Assembly: GCA_034509425.1 (NCBI GenBank)
Contig: JAVTVJ010001682.1
Location: 161,592 to 225,591, forward strand
From: Eopsaltria australis
Lineage: Eukaryota; Chordata; Aves; Passeriformes; Petroicidae
DNA: 64,000 nt
Direction: 5' to 3'
Shown: piece after piece, positions 39,501-51,500 of the stretch
Layout: each line of letters begins with the position of its first letter
Position numbering within the stretch: position 1 is the first letter of the stretch
Made by a program: the position numbers and the translations under genes
The notes under the pieces: model-generated
Told to the model about the DNA's origin: nothing
The model's input: the letters and a program-made list of their open reading frames with translations, nothing else
Database searches by the model: none

Positions 39501-42500
39501 CTCCCTGGATTCCGGGCAGCTGCACAGGGGCAGCCCCAGCACAGCTGCTCGGGATCCACAAGGATGCGGAGGCAGGATGGGGATGGAGGGAATGAAGGCA
39601 GCGCTGGGCTGGCAGAGTCTGGAGTGGGTGTGAGGAGCTGCCACAAGGAAAGAATCACCTTGACTCCCTGACACCATCAGTAACAATTAGAAACAACATC
39701 ATCTTCAATCCCAAGTCCGTGGATTTGCTGGGGAACAACCAAAAAGAAGGGTTTTGTAATTTAGATCTAAAATCACTGGTTAGAAGCTCTGGAACAAAAT
39801 ACTTACATTTATTCTGGTCAGTTTAACAGAAACCGAATGTTTTCTTTGCAGCTGTTTCTGACCTGGATGAATATTGATATGTTTTATCAGTCCTTCTGAA
39901 CATTGTCATGAAAAACATCACTGCTTTTTCATTGCTCAAAGAGAAAACCCATAGAAAAGTGGATTAAATCCATTTTTTTAACTCACAAAAATTTTCAGGC
40001 AGGAAGGGATTATTTTGTATTATCCAGAACTGAATGAATGTCACCATTTCTCTGTGACAAGCTGAAATTCTTCATCCTCATCCAAGCAGAGCTCTTGTCA
40101 CCAGAGAGCCCCTGAGTCACACGCTGTGACCCTGTGCCCACGGGGCAGGAGCGCTGACAAACACCACACCCAGCCCTTAAATACCTCACCAATTGAAGCA
40201 CGGGAGGGATTTCTCATGGACTATTTTGCCTTTGCATATAGAGGGGGGAGTACCAGGCTTGAGCCCGTGCTTGTCAATTCATAACCTACTTCTTAGAGAT
40301 GCAATTTAGGAGGCAGGAGAGTGCGAGAAGATTTGGGTCAAAGGCAGTGAATGGTTTCACGTGATAGAAAAGCAGAGAGGCCTTGAAGCGTTTTATCTCC
40401 ATATTTTTAAATGAAATGATAGGATTTGCTTTTGGAAATGTTTTATCTAGAGAATTGCTATCCTCTGCTGCTTTTAGAAGATTAAAATGTAGAGGAATTA
40501 AAACCTCAGTGAATGACGTGATTCAGCTGAATCAAATGGTGGTTTTTCCCCTCTTGTTTTTATTTCCTGAAAAACTGGGGAAAAAAGTAAATAGCCATGG
40601 GTTGATTCTGGCAGGGAGCTGGAAATGCCCTTGTTTTCTGAGCTGGAGAGAACATCCAGCCCTGGCTGCTGCACTGTGGGGTGCAGGGAGGCACAGCTGG
40701 ATGTTCCTGACACCTTGTTCAGATGGAGGGGCAGGAGGAGGCAGAATGGGATGTTCCTGCCACATTACTCAGATGGAAGGGCAGGAAGAGGCAGAACTGG
40801 AAGCTCCTGCCACGTTATTCAGATGGAGAAGCAGGAGGAGGCAGAGCTGCAGCTGCTGTGGGCACCCTGACCTTGTGCTCAGCCCAGACATCTGCAGCAG
40901 GCCTGGCTTCCCAAGGTTTTCCTTGACTCAAGCAGTCAGCAAGGCCAGGAGTGCTCTGCCACCCACCTGCCCCTGGCTCTGCTGCCTGTGCCAGGGTCCC
41001 TGTCAGTCTGGCTGTCCCCTGCCCTCAGAGCAGCGTCTCCTCACCAGTGCAGTGGTTGCTTTTTGTCATTTCCTCTCATTCTTCCTCAGTGTAAGATCCC
41101 ATGGCGTTGTGACCTCCACAGCTCTGCTCAGGAGTGAGCACAGGTTGAAGTGACCGTGCTTGGAAAGGAAGCAAAGGTGGAGAAATTTGCTGTGGAGCAA
41201 AGGGCATCAGGCAAGGCCAGGAGAACAAACTGATTTCCTGCAGCCCCTGGTCTGACCCTCCTACTTTTAAGTTCTGTGGTCCTGATCCTAACTGGTGTCT
41301 GGCTGGGGGGTCCTGCTTTTTGTGAATTCAAAAAGCAAAACTCTGGTATTTGTGATCCATAATTCTATATCAGCTGAAGAATTAAACGTGGCTCCTCATC
41401 CCAGAGTATTTATGATCATGATGTTTGTGCTTGTGCCCATGCTTCCTCCTGATCCAATGTCCCCCTGCAGGCACAGCCCTCCTGTGACCTGCTGGATGTC
41501 ACAGGAGCTACTTGGTGTCTGAGCTCTAGATTTTGGAACCTTTAGTCCACCAGCAGTGTATTAAAGAGGAGATGAAACAAGAAGCAGCAGCAGATTTGCT
41601 CACTCACAACTTTCCTTCCCAGCCAAAGGAAGGCTGGGCTGTTGCCAGTGCACACCTTTTAACCTGTTCCATCTCTGATTTCCTCTCAGGATCCAGCTGC
41701 TGTGGAAGCTCACTGTACCTACCTCACCTCGGGCACTGCCCTCGTGCTGTGCCTGCAGAGGCCCAATGCTGTGAAGAAGCTGATGGATCTCCTGGGGCCA
41801 GAGGATCCCCAGCTGGCCCAAGCACTGGATCCACACCTCTGGAGGGCTCAGTATGGCACCAGCACAGTCCAGAATGGATTTTACGGTAGGTTTTTGCAAA
41901 GAGAAGTCCAAAGGCTCGGATATACAGATGTTATGTATTGTTCCTCCTGCACTGTCACTACAGATCCAGCCTTGGCAGGCACTGGAGGCCATTATTCCCC
42001 AGAAAGCTTTCCCTTGGTGGCTGAGCTGAGTGTCTCAAGTAATGAAATATTCTCCAGAAGATATATTCCAAAAAGGGTTCTTCCCAGAGCAGCCCTAGAT
42101 GTGGCTTTATCAGAACAGATTTCTTTTGATCTCTTCCCTGCTTGGTCATTTCATACTTTTAGCTTGGTTATTTTGGAATTATCCCCAAGAATCCATCTGT
42201 CTTCCCTGCTTGTGTGTCCCTTCCTGATGTCTTCATTACCCATTGGCCAGCTCCAAGGTTTCACAGAGACTCCAAGACCCTGAGTTCCTGCAACATCTCA
42301 CAGTGCTGATGACTGGCTGGAGAGGGGGGATCCAAACCTGCTCTGCCTCAGGCAAGCAGGAAACTCAGCTGTTCCCATCTGGAAAGGCTCTTTCCAGAGA
42401 CTCAGGGCAGGTCAGCATCCTTGGAATACTGAACCATCCCAGCTCCTCTGCCAGCAGGGAGGCTCTGGAATGTTGCAGTGTGTATGGGGAGGGAAGTGAA

Positions 42501-45500
42501 GGATGGGAAAATGGGAAGTATCCCTGAAGAGAGCAGCCTGTGGAGAGCCCACCATTATTGCCACAAGGAAGGAAGGAAGGAAGGATGTCATTCCAAAATT
42601 CACATGGAATTAAGCTTGGTCAGCTCCCTGCCTGTGTCTCTCCTCAGTGTTGCATTGATCTTGCTCTAATACTTAAGGGAATATAAAAATAATGAAGCAA
42701 TAACTTCTGTAAACTCAGGTGAGCTAGCAGGCACTGTGTGCCCTCAAGTCCCACAGGAACTTTCCTGACAAGATCCATTGGATTATTTGGCTCTTCCCAT
42801 TGTGTCCTGGGCTGTGAAATCTCTCCCTCTTTTCAGCCATATCCAGTGGGCTGCTGAGAACTGGCAGGCAAGGAAGGAGCCACAGCTTGGGAGAGAGAAC
42901 CAACCCCTTGCTGCAGAACCTTCTTTAACCCTGAGGATTTGGACTCAGCCAGGACAGGTCTCTCACCACGGCCCCACAGCATTTGTGGGAGTGACTGAAG
43001 AGCAGCATCTGTCTATACACACACAAAAAACGTGGTCAGGACTCTTCAGCCAATATTTTTCCACTGTCAGCCCCTGCTTTTCTTGCTCTTGAGATGAATG
43101 GATTGTGTATCCAGGTTGCTCTGAAACTGCTCAGTCGTGGCTAAGAATGGGTAACATACATCCCAAATTTCAGATGTTTGCTACAGTTGGAGCATTCCCA
43201 GCATAACTCAGTGAAAATGAGCAAGGGAAGCTGATTCTCATCCCTTTTTTGTTGGGAGTTATAGGGAGCTTCCTGTGTGAGAGAGATCCTTGGGTGTTGT
43301 GACTCCCTTCAGCCCCCTAGGCTGGGATCTGAAGTTGCTGTTTGGGTCTGGGCTGAGCCCAGCCCCTGTGCACTGTGTAGGGCCCAGGGCTGGCCCACAG
43401 AGCCCTCACATCCCAGGAGCAGGGATGCAGCTGGAGCTGACTCTGATGGATCTGGCCCAGCTGCTCTGCCCTGGAGCCATCTATCCATGAGGAAAGGAGT
43501 GTTCCTAACCCCCTGCACCTCCCAGAGCTTGTCCTCCAACACAGGTGAAGTATTTACCTACAAGTTAAGCTGGAAGAACCTTCAGTGAGTAACTGGGGGG
43601 CTGTGCAAGACCACCTTCCTTTCCTAGGAGGGAATACTAAGCTTTCCTAGTTTTGTTCCAGCTGAGGAAGAACTTCAGTTAATGCCTGAAGCAGAGCAAA
43701 CTCTCACCTTTCCTCCCAAAGTGACAGGGAAAATGCAATTTAGATGAATATGGGGTTCCAGGGAAACTGGTGAACCAAAAAATGCAGCTTTAATCCTCTG
43801 GGGCTCAGCTGCAGAGATGAACCTGCACCCTCCCATCTCTTCTGGGGCTTGGGAAGTCATTGGATTGTGCTTTTTCTTCCATCCAAAGAGCCCTTACATG
43901 TGTACCCTGTCTTGTACCTTGAGCAAAGTGAGAGTAAAAGGCTCATTTTGGGAGCATTTGTGTTCTCTGTAATGCCACCAGTGATGGAAGCACAGCAGGT
44001 TTGGTGTGGAGGTGTGGAAAGGATCCAGCCCAGCTCATACACTGGGACTTAGGATGGTAAACTGATGCCTTAAGGGCTCTGGCTCTACAAAACCTGGAAT
44101 TATGGAGCTCCAACAGGGCTGAGTGCTCTCAGGTGGGGTCTTTTGAATGGGTAGCCTCAAAGGTGGTAATATTTCAGAAGATATTTTTATCCCAGGAGCA
44201 TGGATCTGTGCCAGCACATTGACAACCTATCTAAACTCCAATAGAAGCAGCTTTTCCCTCTCTGATATTTTCCATCCACAAATCTCCAAACATTCTGAGT
44301 AATGTTTTATAACACTGTTGCTTTACAGGGAAATGTTCAGTTGCTAAGCCTGGGGGGACCTCTCGAGTCACTGAGTTCAGTGAATTCCCTCACAGACAGC
44401 CCCAGCATGTTTTCCCTTCCCTTCCACCCTGACTGGATGGATGTCACAGAGCTCTGAGAGCTAAAAATCTTCTTACATTTTCAAACTTAAATATAGCCAC
44501 ATACAGTTTGTGCCCATTTGCTCCCGTGCCATTATCTGGACTTTATTTTAAGTAGCTCTTTTTACACCTCTGACCTTTCCTACCCTGAAGTGTTTATCGA
44601 AAATCAGATTTGTTTCTCAGCTTTGGGTCGTGTTGGGTCAAGTGAGGCAAGGTCTGGTTTAACTCTTTAGCTGATTCTCCATTTCTCCAGTCATCCTCAT
44701 GTCATTTCTCTGACTGTTCCTGTCTCAATTTACCTTTCTTTACCAGAGGTAAACAGAAAAATGTATTTCCATCAGCAATGCCTCATGCTAATTCTGATTT
44801 CCATGGTCACTCAGAGTTCCCAGTGTATTTGGGACCTGCATTGTTGTTACCAAGCACATTTCTTTACTAAACAGTAGCTCTTCCTCTTGAGTAAGAGCAG
44901 CCTGGTGTGATCCACAAGCAAGGGAACAACAGGATTTAGAGCTGGAATTGAAAGGTTTCACAGTCTCCTTAACATGATTCCCTCAGCTCCGCTGTTAGGA
45001 AATAGAAGGATTCTTGTTTACATGAGGAAGCTGCTGAGTGATAGTAGGACAGAATCAAAATACCAGGGAGGCAATGGAACTATTCTAAATATAATGGTTT
45101 AAAATGTTTGCTATTACTGTACAGAACAGCTGGCCTTTAAAGCAATTACTGCAGTGAGTTGCACATCATCAATCTCTCCAAAAGATGAGTGTGAGTCTAG
45201 AGAATGTTTAATTCATGGCCTGAGAGAATCTTCTCATTGTATTTATCTCTCAGGCTCCAGCTCCTATCCAATGGCTGTCCGGGATGTGAAGCTGTTTTTC
45301 CCAGAAGGGCTGTGCTGTGCCCAGTGTCAGACAGTGCAGGAGGAAGAGGTAGGAATCTGCCCTTTCCTGAGCTTTATCCTGCTGTGTCAGAGCAGCAGCT
45401 TGGCCCTGCTATCCCGTGACTTCTCTCCTATTGTGCTTTAGATAATGCAGCTCTGGATGTGTTTCCCCAGCTGCCGAGCTCTCCTGGTGCTGGGGATGTT

Positions 45501-48500
45501 CCTGCCTCTGCACTGACCTCGCTGGGGAAGGGCTGCTCAGATCTGTTTGTTCTGCAAGCTCTGCTGTAAATCTGGGAGGGCTCAGGGCTTGTGTTCCCAA
45601 ATGATGATCATTGCAGTGGTCATGAGCAGGGATAGCAGCCCCACCCTGACTGCTCAGGCACACTCGACCCAGGAGCTGTTTTCTTACCAGCTTTGTATCA
45701 TTCGGGGATGGAGATGAGGGGGGAGGGCTGATGATATGAAAATGATTGGGATGTGCTCAGCCAAGGGATGTTTGCTGTGGCTCTGGGGTGATCCAGCTGA
45801 GATGGTCCTCCCAGGAGATCAGCTCTGGAAATGGCCACATCTGTAATGGGCTTCACTCATGTGGATGTGCAGCTCAGTGCAGAGCATCTGACTCTGTCAG
45901 TTCATTCAGGGACAAAGGGAGCTGCTACACCCACTGTGGCACTGGGTAAAGCTGTCAGACTCTTACAGGTTCTGTTTGAGCTCCTGGCCTTGAAAAGCTG
46001 GGAGCAGAGGCCTTAGAATGACATCTGGATATGGGGCCTTGGAAAAGATGATGAGATGCTGCACTGAATTAAGGCTCAATTAAAAAGAAGAATGCGTGCA
46101 AAATGTTCTTGTATCTCCAGACAAGCAGGTGTTTTCTAGGCTGAAAATTACAGAAGTACACGACAGCAACAAAAGCTTCACAGCTTGCCTGAATCAATAC
46201 TTGAGGAGTGTTATCCCTCCTCATTAAGTAATGTGCTCACATGACTTGCTTCTCCTTCCCTCCCTGCCTTCCCTCCTGCAGATCCAGAACCTGAAACATG
46301 ACCCCATCCTCAGCCTGGGAGTCAGGAAGCAGCGCAGGATCCTGACCCGTGCCCCGGGAGGACATCCCAGTGTCCTGGGCTCCGAGCAGCCAGGCAGTCC
46401 TGGTAAGGAAATGGAACTCCTGCTATAGATTGGGACTGCTATTGATTAATTGGACAGCAGACAAACCATGTGGTGGCAGCAAGATTGGGTATTGATGTCC
46501 TTTCAGAAGGGAGAGACAGCTCTGAGCTGCAGAGAACAGCTCCAGGGGAGTCCAGCCTTTAACTGTTCACCTGCCAGCACTTCAGGGGCTTGCAGACAGA
46601 GCTGCCCCAAGGGCTGACCTGAACAGCAGCAGCAGAGCAAGCACTGACAACACAGCTGGGGTCAGAGCAGCACATGTTCCTGTCTGAGCCCTTCCGTGGT
46701 GTCCCAGCACAGCCCTGGTGGTTTGTGTCCACTCGGAGCCTCCCCTGGAGGGGCAGGAGCACAGGGCTGGGCAGTGCTGAGCTGTTCTGTTCAATTGGTG
46801 CAGGGAGTGCAGCTGGCAGCGTGGCCACAGGCCTCTCCTGAGCGGGGCTGAGAGCTCATTCAGCTCCCACTGCTGCTGAGCAGCTGCCAGCTCCAAATGG
46901 CTCCCAGCTACGGCCAGGCTGACTTTGATGGGGAGCTGAAGCCTCAGCCAGGCTGACACTTCCTGGGATGCAGCAGCTTCTCAGGGCCTTTCCTGCTGAT
47001 TTGACCCGATGGACATGTGTAAACACAGCTGTGCTGCAGGGGCAGGAGATGGCACTGACACGGGGGGATGCTCCCACCTTGGGATGTTGTGGATTGATCC
47101 CAAGCCTTTATAAACAAGCAGGCACCAGGTGAAGCATCCCTGTGGTGCTCCCTGGGGAACAGAATTGCTTAGAACCAGGCTATCCCCATTCCTGTAGCTT
47201 CAGTTCTGATGTGACTGATGCAGGCAGCTCAGGAAATGTTCCTGGGCTACGCCTGATCACTGCAGTCCTTAATCCCAGCAGTGGAACCACAGGAGTGCTG
47301 TGGATGGGAGAGGAGCAGGATAAAACTGTGACAGAATCACAGCCCAGCCCTGGGGGGCACTGGTCACACACCAGCAGGTGCAGAAGTGCAAGGAGGGGGT
47401 GGTAAATCAAGTCCTCTGTCCTCGGGGTGAACACCAAGTCACTTTGTGCAAGGAGTGTCTGAAGGAGGATTTGTCCCAAGGTATTTGGGAAGGGTGTTTT
47501 CCCCATCATCTAAGTGCACAATGGGAAAGGACCCGGCCTGTAGCACAGGTTTGCTGTGACTAAATCACTTGATTTCTAGGAGAGGTTTCATAAAATAAAA
47601 CAATAAAACAGCTTGTTGTGGAGAGAGCACAGGTACTCTGCAGGCTTTGCACCACTCAGTGTCGGGAGCTAATCTCAAATTGCACGCCCCTAATTTCCTG
47701 CTGCACGAGGATATCTTAGCTTTGAAGATGCCTAAGCAGAGTAGAAAGGAAAGCAGTGTACAGCCCTGGTGTGTTTGTGTCTCAGAAAATGTATTTCAAA
47801 GAGTTACTGCCCTGGAAAAGCACGTCCACGTGATCTCTGAACTGTCAGGCATGATCTCGTAAGTGCCTCCAGCAAGGCAGACACATCACTCACGTTCTGG
47901 GCTCATCTTGGACACTAGAGGAAGCTCTTGCACACAAGGAAACCTCCTTCCAGCAAATAATTATCACAAAGCTGCTGCCTAATGGACAGACAGATTTATC
48001 ATGAGGAAAATATGAAATACATTAAGCCTCACGTATGCTGAGCAGACTTACATTTGGGATTATAAAAGCAGCTGGATTAGCAGCCTTCTCTGCTTGGAAA
48101 AAAAATGAAAATGGAATAGTGTCTCCTGTAGCAAACCAGCAGTTGTCCTTGTCTGACTCCTGAAATGGGGTCACTCCTGCTGCCTTGTGATCTCCAGACA
48201 GGGACACAAAGGCATGCAGCAGCTCGGGATGAGCATCCCAGGGAACAGAGCACATCCCAGAGCAGATCCCAGAGCACAGAGCACATCCCAGGGAACATCC
48301 CAGGGCACAGAGCAGATCCCAGAGCACAGAGCACATCCCAGAGCACATCCCAGGGCACAGAGCACATCCCAGAGCACATCCCAGAGCACATCCCAGAGCA
48401 CAGAGCACATCCCAGAGCACAGAGCACATCCCAGAGCACATCCCAGGGCACAGGGCACATCCCAGGGCACAGAGCACATCCCAGGGCACATCCCAGAGCA

Positions 48501-51500
48501 CAGGGCACATCCCAGAGCACAGAGCACATCCCAGGGCACAGAGCACATCCCAGGGCACAGAGCACGTGCCAGAGCACAGAGCACATCCTAGAGCACAGAG
48601 CAGATCCCAGAGCACGTCCCAATGCCACGGTGCCTCCGACTGCCACGGCCATGTCTGTGCCAGGGCAGAGGCACCGAGAGAGCTCAGAGGTGCTGGGGGA
48701 GAGACCAAATGAGTGTTTTGCTCTTTTCCCATCAGGTCAGCCATTGCTGGAGAAGCTCTGCCAAACCACCTGCCTGGTGCTGCCCGGGATAATCCTGCGG
48801 GGCTCGGAGCCGCCCCCGTATGTGGAGCTGCTGGAGGAGCTCATGGGCAGCGGCTTTGCGGTGACCGGAGCTCGCCTGGCCGTGCTGGACTCACCTCAGG
48901 CTCTCTGCATCTCCCAGATGCTCAGCAGGGCCAAGGGCAGCGTTGCAGCAAAGGTATGGAACAGCTGGAGCTGGGCTTTGCTTCCTTGGCACAAAAGAAG
49001 AGACTTTTAATGCCTCCTCTGATGTGCTGCCCTGAGCAAATGTGCTTTGGTGGCACTATTGCAGCCGTGTCTCTGAGCCCTGGCACCTCTGGTGAGTAAT
49101 GTGGGCACTGGGGTCACTTCCTGGTGTTCCTGCATCCCTGGGAGCCCTCAACACCATCCCCTGTGAATGCAGCCCTCACGGGAATGGCCCATCCATTGTT
49201 CATTTATGTGCCCTGTTCTGTGTGTCCTGCTGCTCTCTCCTGTCTTGTTTCTCCGTATAAATACATTTTCTATTTTCCTGTCTGTCATCACACCCTGTTC
49301 ATCTTCCTCTACAATGCTAAACAATTTTTTCACTTCTGGAACTGTGCCCTGGAGCCCAAGTCAGAGATTTCCCACCTGGAGTGTTGCCTCCAACCTTGGG
49401 GTTCTCAGCACAGGAAGGACATGGAGCTGCTGGAACCAGTCCAGAGGAGGCACCAGGATGATCAGAAGGATGGAGCAGCTCTGCTGGGAGGAAAGGCTGA
49501 GGGAATTGAGATTGTTCACCTGGAGAAGAAAAGGCTATGGGGTGACCTAATGGTGGCCTTCCAGTATGTAAAGGAGCGACAAGAAAGATGGAGAGAGACT
49601 ATTTACAAGGGATAGGACACAGGGAATGGCTTCCCACTGCCAGAGGGCAGGGATAGATGGGATATTGGGAAGGAATTGTTCCCTGGCAGGGTGGGGAGGC
49701 CCTGGCACAGGGTGCCCAGAGAAGCTGTGGCTGCCCCTGGATCCTTGAAAGTGTCCAAGGCCAGGCTGGATGGGGCTTGGAGCAGCCTGGGACAGTGGAA
49801 GGTGTCCCTGGACATGGCAGGGGGTGGGACAAGATGAGCTTTGAGGTTGCTTCCAAGCCAGGCCATTCTGTGGCCCTCAGTGGGTGCAGCCCAGCCTGGG
49901 GCTTGGCACAGGATGCTGCTGGGCTGAGCTGACATTGTTCCACAGCCACAGAACACCAGGCCCAGACTGTTTTTGTCTTGGTGTAGGAGAAGCCCACCGA
50001 GTCAGGAACCTTTCCTGGGCAAAGCTGGAAGGTGGAATGTGCAGGAAAGTGCTGTCAGCAGCAGAGAGTAAACAAGGGGGGAGAGTAATTACAGTAGCAG
50101 TAGCAAATGAACCATCACCCGAGGGCTGTCAGACCACAGCAGGCCCTTCACAAAACACAAACATTTGGGCTTCTAGCTCTCAGTTCTGAGTCTTGGGTGT
50201 TATCTGTAATGGGAGCAGGTAAGATCTTTTCAGGTTGTGCTTTTTAAAACTGACAGCATCCCTTTGAAGTACATCTGTATGGAGCAGCAATTACATCTAG
50301 CAGCCAATTAGTGTAAGCACTGCCTGCCCATCCCCTGAGTCCCCTGAGGATCCGTCCCTCTGCACATGGAATGTGCACAGCTCTCCAGGAAGGACAAATC
50401 AGCACTGGGGGAGCAGAGCCATCCCTCCTCCTGTCAGAGATAAATGGCCCTGGGCAGAGCTGGCGAGTTTCCAGAAGGATCTGGCACTGCTGAGGCAAAG
50501 GTCAAAGTTAGAGCCTTTGCTCTCCCTCGCTAGCAGGGAGATGGGCTGCTTCAAGTAATGACTGTTTCTGCTACAATAACTCAGTATTTACCTGGCTTGG
50601 TGTTCCTGCCTCCAGCAGAGGTAGGGCCTGAATATCACACCCAGATAATCTGCTGGTTTTCACCCAGAGAGGGCAGCAGGAATACTGGAGGCCTGTGGGG
50701 ATCACCAACAGCTCACACATGGCACTGGCTCTGCCTGGAAGGATCTGTTGCTCTGTGGCTGCTGCTCCTCACCCATCAGCCAGACTTAAGAGACTTGTCC
50801 AAGTGCAGAGCAGCACCAAAGCTCTGTTCCTCCCTCTCTTGCAGTGCTCCCTGTTGGAGGATGGGCTGTGCCTGGTGCTGGCAGCACAGTGGGACAGCGC
50901 TGTCACCTCCCTGAGCTCCCTGCTGGACAGGTAAGGAGGAGCTCCTGCCCTGAGGGAGGGCATCTCTCTGCTCTGTGCTTCTGATCAGGGCAGCTGTTCT
51001 GCACGGTTACCTTGTCCTTGGGTCAGCCACTGGGTCATGGAATTGTTAAGGTTGGAAAAGATCCAGTCCAGCCAGGAACCCAGTGCCACCAGCACGTTCT
51101 CATTAAACCAGGCCCTCAAGTGCCACATTCACACTTCTTTTTTTAACGCTGCCAGGGATGGTGACCCCACCACTGCCCTGGGCAGCTGTGCCAGAGCCTG
51201 ACCACCCTTTCCATGAAGAAATATTCCCAATATCCAACCTAAACCTCCCCTGGCACAACTTGAGGCCATTGCCCCTTGTCCTGTCCCTGTTCCCTGGGAG
51301 CAGAGCCCAAACCCCCCCATCTGCCCCCTCCTGTCAGGGAGTTGTGCAGAGCCACAAGGTCCCCCCTGAGCCTCCTTTTCTCCAAGCTGAGCCCCTTTCC
51401 CAGCTCCCTCAGCTGCTCCTGCTGCTCCAGCCCCTTCCCCAGCTCTGTTCCCTTCTCTGGACACGCTCCAGCCCCTCAATGTCTGCCTTCTCATGAGGGG

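Larger units (their letters stand above)
36183..41689 (+). other. Intron 14 (5.5 kb, phase 0)
   Basis: It contains an LTR-like unidentified block (about 36840-37120), a strong hairpin (37149-37197), a CR1 copy (38336-38690) and a 50-base minisatellite (40700-40860). The remaining segments (37200-38335, 38700-40690, 40870-41689) show nothing I can name. Confidence 0.8.

Noticed and set aside
40383..41153. Open frame of 256 codons on the + strand in intron 14
   Set aside because: It runs across the 50-base minisatellite, whose unit is not a multiple of three. It has no domain, and the flanking sequence looks intronic.
48022..49010. Open frames of 240 and 281 codons (and others) over the repeat array
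   Set aside because: They are translations of the 12/7-base minisatellite. Only the part at 48736-48953 in one frame is a real exon, supported by splice sites and phase.
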